The translations under genes were made by a program, and so were the position numbers. A DNA stretch of 44,860 nt from positions 1 to 44,860 of the forward strand of contig JBAYRL010000012.1 in NCBI GenBank assembly GCA_041676705.1, in the 5' to 3' direction. How positions within the stretch are numbered: position 1 is the stretch's first letter; each line of letters begins with the position of its first letter. This document shows, piece after piece, positions 34,456-40,958 of this stretch. The notes below the pieces were generated by a model. That model saw only the letters and a program-made list of their open reading frames with translations, ran no database searches and had not been told where the DNA came from. This DNA comes from Acidimicrobiia bacterium. Its GTDB lineage: Bacteria; Actinomycetota; Acidimicrobiia; Acidimicrobiales; SKKL01.

Positions 34456-35364
34456 TTAATCACCATCCCCAGGGCGGAAGTGTGGAGTTTCATAATGGTC
34501 ACGAACCGAACGTTCGATTTCTTCTTCTTCCGCCAATAGACGTTCGAAATCGGGGTCAGCTTCTTTAATAAGCGGGGCTTCTTCGTGCCCAGCTTCGGGT
34601 GTAGCTTCAGGTTCTTCGGGACGTCGGCGAGCGGCGGCCGAAGAAACCACCTTGCGAGGACGAGCATCGCCTGCCGAGTCTCCTGCGGCGAGCGCAGCTT
34701 CGCGAGAAACCTTGTCGTCGCTCTCACTCTTGTAGGGCAGAATATCGCCCTTATAAATCCAAACTTTTACGCCGATACGGCCATAGCTGGTTTTCGCTTC
34801 ACGGAAACCGTAGTCAATGTCGGCGCGCAAGGTGTGTAGCGGCACACGGCCTTCGCGATACCACTCGGTGCGTGACATTTCAGCACCACCCAAGCGACCA
34901 GCGCACTGCACACGAATACCGAGGGCACCGGCCTTTTGAGCGTTTTGCACGGCACGTTTCATAGCACGGCGGAAAGCAACACGGCCTGCCAATTGATCAG
35001 CCACACCTTGGGCGATCAAAGCAGCGTCGAGTTCAGGCTGTTTGATTTCTTGGATGTTGAGCTGCACCTTATTGTTGCCGCTCAGCTTTGAAAGACCGTT
35101 ACGAAGACGATCGGCTTCGCTGCCACGACGACCGATGACAATGCCAGGTCGAGCGGTGTGCACATCAACCCGTAAACGGTCGCGAGTACGCTCCACCTCG
35201 ATTCGACTAATTGCAGCGTGAGGCAATTCGGTCATCAGATAGTCACGAATCTTCCAGTCTTGATTCACAAAGTCGGCGTATTCGTCGCGGTTCGCAAACC
35301 AGCGTGACTTCCAATCGGTGGTGACTCCTAGACGGAAACCGTAGGGATGAACTTTTTGACCCAT
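34456..35364 (-). CDS. rpsC: 30S ribosomal protein uS3 with long acidic C-terminal tail
   Basis: mRNA-entry protein with helicase activity. It has MGQKVHPYGFRLGVTTDWKSRW, a KH domain with GIVIGRRG (74-81) and the C-terminal domain ending IGVKVWIYKGDILP at about 210. At 302 aa it carries roughly 90 extra residues (213-302) rich in Glu, Asp and Ala, ending EEEEIERSVRDHYETPHFRPGDGD. Extended S3 tails occur in actinobacteria, but this one is long. Confidence 0.97.
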   Translation of the reverse strand: MGQKVHPYGFRLGVTTDWKSRWFANRDEYADFVNQDWKIRDYLMTELPHAAISRIEVERTRDRLRVDVHTARPGIVIGRRGSEADRLRNGLSKLSGNNKVQLNIQEIKQPELDAALIAQGVADQLAGRVAFRRAMKRAVQNAQKAGALGIRVQCAGRLGGAEMSRTEWYREGRVPLHTLRADIDYGFREAKTSYGRIGVKVWIYKGDILPYKSESDDKVSREAALAAGDSAGDARPRKVVSSAAARRRPEEPEATPEAGHEEAPLIKEADPDFERLLAEEEEIERSVRDHYETPHFRPGDGD

Positions 35365-36098
35365 TACTGATCCTTCTCTTCGCCGTCGCCAGCTTCCTCA
35401 GGGGAAGAAGCCTCATCGTTGGCTGCTGCTTCGTCGGTTGTGTCAGCTGCAACAGCTTCCACTTCGGCGTCGGCCGGGGCGGCATCGACTTCGGTGGTTT
35501 GGGTATCGACCTCTGCGTTTACTTCGGTAGCGGCGTCGGTATCAACAAGTTCCTCGTCGGCTACTTCAGCTTCTTTTTCGGCTTCGCTAGCGGCCTTGGC
35601 GTCGCGGCTCTTAGCCACTCGACGGGCACGAGCATCGGCGGCGTCTTTGGCTGAGCGTGCGGCGCGGGCAGCACCTTGGCCTGAGCGAGACTCTCGAATC
35701 GCCTCTTCGATAGCACGACGACGAGCAATCTCTTCTTCGGAGAGACGACTCACAATGATGGTGATATGTGAGGTGCGCTTGCGGATACGGGTGGCACGAC
35801 CACGAGCTCGTGGACGCCAACGCTTAAGTGTTGGCCCTTCATCGGCATAGCAGGCTGAGACGTAAAGCTCATCGGCTGCAATCTCATCGTTGTGCTCGGC
35901 ATTAGCAATCGCCGAATCGAGCACCTTGCGGATTACCGCAGCCGCGCTGCGTTCGCTAAAGGCCAGAATTTCGTCGGCTTCGCCAATGGCTTTCCCGCGG
36001 ATTAGATCGAGCACCGCTCGAGCCTTAGTCGGCGACATACGTGCGTAGCGATACTGAGCGCGAGTGCCGGGACGCTCGTTGGTCTTAATACCAGTCAT
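35364..36098 (-). CDS. rplV: 50S ribosomal protein uL22 with long acidic C-terminal tail
   Basis: Exit-tunnel protein, 244 aa from ATG 36098, which overlaps the rpsS stop (ATGA). The core (1-118) has RAQYRYARMSPTKARAVLDLIRG and RWRPRARGRATRIRKRTSHITIIV. A basic, probably helical segment follows (119-168), then a strongly acidic Ala/Asp/Glu/Thr tail (169-244) with almost no positive charge. Typical L22 is about 110-130 aa. A longer frame to 36275 overlaps rpsS and is rejected. Confidence 0.97.
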   Translation of the reverse strand: MTGIKTNERPGTRAQYRYARMSPTKARAVLDLIRGKAIGEADEILAFSERSAAAVIRKVLDSAIANAEHNDEIAADELYVSACYADEGPTLKRWRPRARGRATRIRKRTSHITIIVSRLSEEEIARRRAIEEAIRESRSGQGAARAARSAKDAADARARRVAKSRDAKAASEAEKEAEVADEELVDTDAATEVNAEVDTQTTEVDAAPADAEVEAVAADTTDEAAANDEASSPEEAGDGEEKDQ

Positions 36099-36373
36099 CG
36101 ACGGCCACCCCGCTCTTGTCCAGCGTGGAATCGGAAGGTGCGAGTGGGTGCGAATTCGCCGAGCTTGTGGCCAACCATCGACTCGGTTACATATACCGGG
36201 ACGTGCTTGCGTCCGTCGTGCACGGCAATGGTGTGACCCACCATGTCGGGCAAGATGGTTGAACGACGAGACCAAGTCTTGATGACCTTTTTCTCATTCT
36301 TCTCGTTCAAGGCGTCGATCTTCTTCAATAGATGATCATCGACGAATGGGCCCTTTTTGACGCTACGGGGCAT
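36095..36373 (-). CDS. rpsS: 30S ribosomal protein uS19
   Basis: 92 aa, 16S head protein forming a pair with S13. It has RSVKKGPFVDDHLLKKID, IKTWSRRSTILPDMVGHTIAVHDG and VGHKLGEFAPTRTF. Confidence 0.98.
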   Translation of the reverse strand: MPRSVKKGPFVDDHLLKKIDALNEKNEKKVIKTWSRRSTILPDMVGHTIAVHDGRKHVPVYVTESMVGHKLGEFAPTRTFRFHAGQERGGRR

Positions 36374-36378
36374 ACCGA

Positions 36379-37215
36379 TTACCTCCGGGAGCCGCGGGTA
36401 CGTCGGCGGCGGACGATTAGTGCTTGAGAGGGTTTGTTCTTATTGCGAGTACGACCTTCGGGCTTACCCCAAGGAGAAACTGGGTGACGACCACCAGAGG
36501 TCTTACCTTCACCACCACCATGGGGGTGATCGACTGGGTTCATGGCCACACCACGGGTTTGTGGGCGGACACCCTTCCAGCGGCTTCGACCCGCCTTACC
36601 AATCTTGATGAGCTCGTGCTCGGAGTTGCCAACCTCGCCGACAGTGGCGCGACAGTCGATAGGCACTCGACGCATTTCACTTGAAGGTAGACGCAAAGTG
36701 GCGTAAGCGCCTTCTTTGGCTACTAGCTGCACGCTGGAACCGGCGCTGCGTGCCATACGGCCGCCTTGGCCTGGGCGAAGCTCCACGTTGTGAACCGTGG
36801 TACCAACCGGAATGTAACGCATTGGTAGGGCGTTACCGGGGCGAATGTCGGCGCCTTGGCCCGAAGCCAGGGTGTCGCCAACCTTCACATTCTTGGGGGC
36901 CAAGATGTATCGCTTCTCGCCGTCTAGGTAGTGCAACAGTGCGATACGACACGTGCGGTTAGGGTCGTATTCGATGGCGGCCACTTTAGCGGGTACACCA
37001 TCTTTGGTGCGCTTGAAGTCAATAATGCGATATTGCTGCTTATGTCCGCCACCACGGTGACGGGCCGTTTTACGCCCGTAGGCGTTTCGACCACCGGTGC
37101 GGTTCTTGGGGGCCAGTAGAGATTTCTCAGGGGTCGAGCGGGTGATCTCGGAAAAGTCCGAGACGGTTTGGAACCGACGACCGGGGCTGGTGGGCTTGCG
37201 CTTACGTAATGCCAT
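36379..37215 (-). CDS. rplB: 50S ribosomal protein uL2
   Basis: Peptidyl-transferase-centre support protein, 278 aa. It has GRNAYGRKTARHRGGGHKQQYRIIDFKR, the conserved NPVDHPHGGGEGKTSGGRHPVSPWG block with the functionally important His, and a basic tail RRRRTRGSRR. Confidence 0.98.
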   Translation of the reverse strand: MALRKRKPTSPGRRFQTVSDFSEITRSTPEKSLLAPKNRTGGRNAYGRKTARHRGGGHKQQYRIIDFKRTKDGVPAKVAAIEYDPNRTCRIALLHYLDGEKRYILAPKNVKVGDTLASGQGADIRPGNALPMRYIPVGTTVHNVELRPGQGGRMARSAGSSVQLVAKEGAYATLRLPSSEMRRVPIDCRATVGEVGNSEHELIKIGKAGRSRWKGVRPQTRGVAMNPVDHPHGGGEGKTSGGRHPVSPWGKPEGRTRNKNKPSQALIVRRRRTRGSRR

Positions 37216-37222
37216 GTCGTTC

Positions 37223-37513
37223 CTAGGCGTCGAAGATGTCGATCGAGTCGCCCTCGGCGAGGGTGACTATGGCCCGTTTGATATTGGGGCGCTTGCTGTA
37301 AATTCCGGTGCGACGGTCACGACGACGCTTGCCTTTGCGCACCAGCGTGTTCACGTTGGTGACCTTCACGTCGAAGATGGCCTGAACGGCATCGCGAATT
37401 TCGGGCTTAGAGGCCGACGAAGCGACCTTAAAGGTGTAGACGTTGTCTTCGATTAGGCCATAAGCTTTTTCGCTCACTACCGGCTCGAGAATTACGTCGC
37501 GGGGATCCTTCAC
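37223..37513 (-). CDS. rplW: 50S ribosomal protein uL23
   Basis: Exit-tunnel docking site for SRP and trigger factor, 96 aa. It has DVILEPVVSEKAYGLIEDNVYTFKV and AIFDVKVTNVNTLVRKGKRRR. The start is GTG at 37513, overlapping the rplD stop (GTGA). Confidence 0.97.
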   Translation of the reverse strand: MKDPRDVILEPVVSEKAYGLIEDNVYTFKVASSASKPEIRDAVQAIFDVKVTNVNTLVRKGKRRRDRRTGIYSKRPNIKRAIVTLAEGDSIDIFDA

Positions 37514-38163
37514 TGGTCGTCCTCGCTGGTTGAAGTAGCGGAGTTATCGGCTGGGTCGCCGGTGGGCAGTGTGGCCTTGGTGAACACCAACCAATCGTTA
37601 CAAAGTACGTCGTAGGCGTTGAGCTCGGCCGCATGAATTAGCTGCACGCTTTGCAGGTTCGAGAAGCTCTTAGCGGCAATAACATCGTCATCACCAAGAA
37701 CGATTAGGGCTTTGTCGTTAATTCCCAAAGCTTCAAGAGTAGCCAGGGCAGCTTTGGTATTGGGCCGTTCAAAAGTGAAGTTGTCGACCACAACCACGCG
37801 ACCTTCAGCAGCCCGATCGGAGAGAGCGGAACGAAGAGCCAGGTTGATCATCTTCTTAGGGGTGCGCTGGGCATAGCTGCGGGGCTTAGGGCCAAGAGCA
37901 ACGCCACCACCGCGCCATTGAGGAGAACGGATAGAACCTTGGCGAGCACGACCGGTGCCTTTTTGTTTCCAAGGCTTAATGCCACCACCCCGGACCTCAG
38001 CACGAGTCTTAGTGCTTTGGGTACCAGAACGACGGGCAGCTAGTTGAGCTGTTACCACTTGGTGCATCACCGGCACGTTTGGCTCAATACCGAAATAGGT
38101 TTCGTTCAGTTCCACTTCGCCTGCGGAGCCTCCGTCGGCGGTTTTAACCGTTAAAGAACTCAT
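37510..38163 (-). CDS. rplD: 50S ribosomal protein uL4
   Basis: 217 aa. Its extended loop lines the exit tunnel (GGGIKPWKQKGTGRARQGSIRSPQWRGGG), and in other bacteria L4 represses its own operon. The start overlaps the rplC stop (TAATG). A candidate leader hairpin for such control lies upstream of rplC. Confidence 0.98.
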   Translation of the reverse strand: MSSLTVKTADGGSAGEVELNETYFGIEPNVPVMHQVVTAQLAARRSGTQSTKTRAEVRGGGIKPWKQKGTGRARQGSIRSPQWRGGGVALGPKPRSYAQRTPKKMINLALRSALSDRAAEGRVVVVDNFTFERPNTKAALATLEALGINDKALIVLGDDDVIAAKSFSNLQSVQLIHAAELNAYDVLCNDWLVFTKATLPTGDPADNSATSTSEDDQ

Positions 38164-38804
38164 TAGTTGCCACCCTTCACAGCGTCGCGGATTAAGACGA
38201 GACCGCCTTTGGGGCCTGGAATAGAGCCTTTGATTAGGAGAAGTTCACGCTCGGCATCGGCCTGGACCACCGTCAGATTCTGGGTGGTTACCTTCTCAGC
38301 ACCAGTTCGCCCAGCCATACGGGTGCCTTTAAAGACACGGCCAGGGGTTGCCGCGTTTCCAACTGAACCTGGCTTGCGGTGGGCACGGTGGTTACCGTGA
38401 GAGGCATTCTGACCGGCAAAGTTGTGACGCTTCATCGCGCCAGCAAAGCCTTTACCTTTACTCACGGCCGTTACATCAACTAGTTCCCCGGCCGAGAGAA
38501 TATCTACCGCGATTTCTTGGCCGATGTCGTATGCGCTTACGTCTTCAAGGCGCAGTTCAACCAACCGGGTTCCCGGGGCCACACCGGCTTTGTCGTAGTG
38601 CCCGTTAAGCGGTTGGTTGAGTTTACGAGGATCGCGTTGCCCAAAAGTTACCTGCAGGGCGCTGTAGCCATCGGTATCGGGCCGCTTCACTTGTACGACG
38701 CGACACGGCGCGACCTTGACCAGCGTCACGGGTACGACTCGGTTTTCGTCATCCCAGACCTGGGTCATGCCGACCTTTTGGCCGACGATTGCCTTATTCG
38801 CCAT
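38163..38804 (-). CDS. rplC: 50S ribosomal protein uL3
   Basis: 213 aa from ATG 38804 with AGAAGGACA upstream. It has AIVGQKVGMTQVWDDENRVVPVTLV, VSKGKGFAGAMKRHNFAGQNASHGNHRAHRKPGSVG and GTRMAGRTGAEKVT. It is normally second in the S10 operon behind rpsJ. Here it is the first gene, because rpsJ is 5.6 kb away beyond an inserted block. A longer in-frame start at 38927 gives residues unlike L3. Confidence 0.97.
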   Translation of the reverse strand: MANKAIVGQKVGMTQVWDDENRVVPVTLVKVAPCRVVQVKRPDTDGYSALQVTFGQRDPRKLNQPLNGHYDKAGVAPGTRLVELRLEDVSAYDIGQEIAVDILSAGELVDVTAVSKGKGFAGAMKRHNFAGQNASHGNHRAHRKPGSVGNAATPGRVFKGTRMAGRTGAEKVTTQNLTVVQADAERELLLIKGSIPGPKGGLVLIRDAVKGGN

Positions 38805-38895
38805 TGCGGCTGTGTCCTTCTTGGTTCGTAAAGCGTGTGGTGGTTTTCCGACGGATACCAAAAGGTGGTAGCGCCGTCGATGCCATTCACGCCAA

Positions 38896-38923
38896 CGCTC
38901 CGGCGGGCAGGCCCAGCGGAGCG
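38896..38923 (-). promoter_or_regulatory. Hairpin in the rplC leader
   Basis: CGCTCCG (38896-38902) pairs perfectly with CGGAGCG (38917-38923), and inside it GGGC pairs with GCCC. It is about 90 bases before the rplC start in a gap that shows no gene. A regulatory leader, for example for L4 feedback, is possible but unproven. Confidence 0.35.
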
Positions 38924-38970
38924 TCATTTCGGTTTTGCTGTGTGGTTCCCTTCGGGCCTTCGCAGACGTC

Positions 38971-39003
38971 GATTTAACAATTCGGAGTGTGCGCTTTAGG
39001 CAA
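38971..39003 (-). promoter_or_regulatory. Possible promoter of the rplC-led operon
   Basis: On the - strand TTGCCT (39003-38998) is followed after 17 bp by TTGTTA, or after 20 bp by TTAAAT. Because rpsJ upstream is terminated and the island intervenes, a promoter is required somewhere in this gap. The match is moderate. Confidence 0.3.
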
Positions 39004-39012
39004 GAATCTTAC

Positions 39013-39276
39013 CTAGTGGGCACAGGGGTAATACCGTAGCAGCATTTCAACAATGGTTGCAATGCGACTTTGCAATGTCTTAGCGCCCGGGTTGTGGCCC
39101 CAATTAGCAAAGTTAGCTACGAGATATTTGTCATGGTACTCGACGGGCTCGAATCGGGTCACTATAGGCAGCCAAGTTATTGCCATTTCACCGTCGTAGC
39201 ACCCCAGACGACGGAGCGCTCCTTGAAGCTGGACAACGTCGACACGAGCCACAAAGTGCGGGAGGTCGCGAAACAT
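39013..39276 (-). CDS. Hypothetical 87-aa protein, weak peptidoglycan-binding-like motif
   Basis: An open frame from ATG 39276 to TAG 39013, upstream of rplC on the same strand. Residues around VVQLQGALRRLGCYDGE followed by a Trp and a Phe loosely follow the start of peptidoglycan-binding type 1 repeats (LQ..L..LG.Y.G...W......F). The rest (EYHDKYLVANFANWGHNPGAKTLQ) I do not recognise. No strong ribosome site is visible and there is no signal peptide. It may be a remnant of a larger gene or a chance frame. The opposite strand is also open (39070-39285), so coding status is uncertain. Confidence 0.3.
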   Translation of the reverse strand: MFRDLPHFVARVDVVQLQGALRRLGCYDGEMAITWLPIVTRFEPVEYHDKYLVANFANWGHNPGAKTLQSRIATIVEMLLRYYPCAH

Positions 39277-39373
39277 TGGGGATGATGTGAGCTGTAACCA
39301 TTGACTGCGGGTTTTGTCTATTTAGGTGCCGAAGAACATCCGGCGAGTTTCACGTAGCTAATAGGAGCCAACC

Positions 39374-39664
39374 ATGACCGAGTTTGAGAACTTCACCGAA
39401 GCCGAAATCGACGCCTTTGCAGGAAAGTTACACGACTGGGGTGGAACACTTTCCGACCGGGAACGCACCCTGCTTCGAGCTGTTTTGTTGCAGGCCGAAA
39501 GCAGTGCTGAGGTGGAAGGATTTGGAACTGGTCTTCCAAACATCGAGGTAGGCCCCAAGCTGCCATCGCTGAAGGATTCGACATTTAAGATTCTTAGCCC
39601 AATAACCGTAACTCCGAAGTGGAACCTTGCTGCCTACGTGGACCGTTGGGATCCAACCGAATAG
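39374..39664 (+). CDS. Small Cys-free protein, probable precursor peptide for the adjacent radical SAM enzyme
   Basis: 96 aa with a good ribosome site (GGAG, six bases before the ATG). I know no named family. The N-terminal half looks like a helical leader (FTEAEIDAFAGKLHDWGGTL then SDRERTLLRAVLLQAES). A possible boundary is EGFGTG (48-53). The second half is Pro-, Lys- and aromatic-rich and ends WNLAAYVDRWDPTE. There is no Cys, so thioether cross-links within it are excluded. Aromatic three-residue motifs WNL (83-85), YVD (88-90) and WDP (92-94) are plausible sites for carbon-carbon cross-links. The radical SAM gene follows by 61 bases in the same direction, and the stop codon sits in the loop of a stem-loop. 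That it is a RiPP precursor is inference. Confidence 0.8.
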   Translation: MTEFENFTEAEIDAFAGKLHDWGGTLSDRERTLLRAVLLQAESSAEVEGFGTGLPNIEVGPKLPSLKDSTFKILSPITVTPKWNLAAYVDRWDPTE

Positions 39665-39680
39665 AGGCTCGTTCGGTTGG
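39653..39680 (+). other. Stem-loop spanning the precursor stop codon
   Basis: CCAACCGAA (39653-39661) pairs perfectly with TTCGGTTGG (39672-39680), with a 10-base loop that contains the TAG stop. No T run follows, so it is not a standard terminator. It could stabilise the upstream mRNA or partly reduce read-through, making more small protein than enzyme. Confidence 0.65.
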
Positions 39681-39725
39681 GCTTAGATAGCAATTCTCAC
39701 GCCTCGCCCTTAGGTCGGAGTCAGT

Positions 39726-40883
39726 ATGACGAACGAAACAGAACTGCTGCGAGGGCTATTGGCCCAAGCCCAAGCTGCCCAGGCTCGACCAAGTGGTCCC
39801 CCACCACTTGGCTACCAGGTGGAACTAACGGTTAAAGGCACTCGTTTATGCAATCTGCGTTGCACTTATTGCCACGATTGGCGAAGCGGTAGTGGCCACA
39901 CCATGGCCACCGAAACGGTTGAGGCCCTGACCCGTAAAGCTCTGGAGCATCCGAAACATCGGGTCATTAGCTTTAACTGGCACGGTGGCGAACCGCTGGT
40001 ACTACCTAGGAAGTTCTACCAGCATGCCTTAGACCTACAAGCCCAATACATCCAGCCGAGTCAACGTGTAACCAACTCGCTGCAAACCAACGGGGTGTTG
40101 TTAACCGACGAATGGGCCCAGTTCTTTGTTGCCAATAAGTTTACGGTTGGCGTAAGCCTCGATGGACCAGCCCAGATTCACAACCAGGTAAGGGTGGACC
40201 AATTTGGCAAGGGTACCTTTGAAGCGGTTCACGCTGGGCTCGCTAACCTGCGCCGAAATGAGGTGCGCTTCGGCGTTCTGGTCACACTAGGTCGATCGAT
40301 GACCAAGCTCGGGGCTGAGGCCGTTTTAGATTTCTTGGTCTCTACCGGTGCCGAAGGTTGCGGGTTAAACCCCATCCGACCCGGACACTTAGAACCAGCT
40401 GGCCCCAACGGAACCGACTACATCTACGAAGAAGAACTGAACGAGTTTCTGATCGCGCTCTACGAGGAACGCCAAAGGCGTGGGCTTCGATTCGGGATTC
40501 GAGAACTGGATTCGGTGCTTTCCCGACTTAAGACCCAAGGCTCGTTTAGCTGCATGCTGGCAGGTAACTGCATTGGCACCTTCTACGTAGTGGAACCAAA
40601 CGGGGACGTGGGCCACTGCGCCCGTTTTATTGATGACGACGACTTTTACTTTGGCAACATCAACTCACACAGCTTTGACGACATCCGCGCCAGCGTGAAA
40701 CTTGATGATCGCCGACAAGAGAACCTAGCCAGCTTGGCCGACAAAGAGACGTGCCCCACCTATGAGATCTGCAATGGGGGCTGCCCCCACGAGCGCCTGG
40801 TAGAAGAACGCCACAATCCGGCTTATAACCCCGGCTGTTGCGGCCGCCAAAGCCTAATCGAGTACCTCCAACGCCAAAGTTGA
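39726..40883 (+). CDS. Radical SAM/SPASM domain protein, probable peptide maturase
   Basis: 385 aa. The [4Fe-4S]-SAM site is C42-x3-C46-x2-C49 (LCNLRCTYCHDW), followed by NWHGGEPL (84-91) and SLDGPAQIH (144-152), as in sulfatase-maturase-like and RiPP-maturing enzymes. The C-terminal SPASM region has C276, C282, C298, then C343-x5-C349-x3-C353 and C371/C372, enough for auxiliary clusters. The first Cys of the usual C-x2-C pair is replaced by K340. There is no separate PqqD-like recognition domain. GGAG precedes the ATG. Paired with the small protein upstream, it most likely modifies that protein. Sulfatase maturation is less likely because no sulfatase is nearby. Confidence 0.92.
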   Translation: MTNETELLRGLLAQAQAAQARPSGPPPLGYQVELTVKGTRLCNLRCTYCHDWRSGSGHTMATETVEALTRKALEHPKHRVISFNWHGGEPLVLPRKFYQHALDLQAQYIQPSQRVTNSLQTNGVLLTDEWAQFFVANKFTVGVSLDGPAQIHNQVRVDQFGKGTFEAVHAGLANLRRNEVRFGVLVTLGRSMTKLGAEAVLDFLVSTGAEGCGLNPIRPGHLEPAGPNGTDYIYEEELNEFLIALYEERQRRGLRFGIRELDSVLSRLKTQGSFSCMLAGNCIGTFYVVEPNGDVGHCARFIDDDDFYFGNINSHSFDDIRASVKLDDRRQENLASLADKETCPTYEICNGGCPHERLVEERHNPAYNPGCCGRQSLIEYLQRQS

Positions 40884-40958
40884 GCCAGGTTTCGCGACAC
40901 TATCCAGCTCTGCACCAATTACGAGTTAGTAGAGCCAGTCAGCTACTCAAACAGTGCT

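Noticed and set aside
36099..36275. N-terminal extension of rplV
   Set aside because: It overlaps rpsS completely, its residues are unlike L22, and the ATGA overlap gives a clean start at 36098.
38805..38927. N-terminal extension of rplC
   Set aside because: L3 proteins begin at the MANKAIVGQKVG-like segment with AGAAGGA upstream; the extension covers the leader hairpin.
39070..39285. Open + strand frame of 71 codons opposite the 87-aa frame
   Set aside because: No ribosome site, no recognisable motif, and the opposite frame has a better (still weak) motif match.
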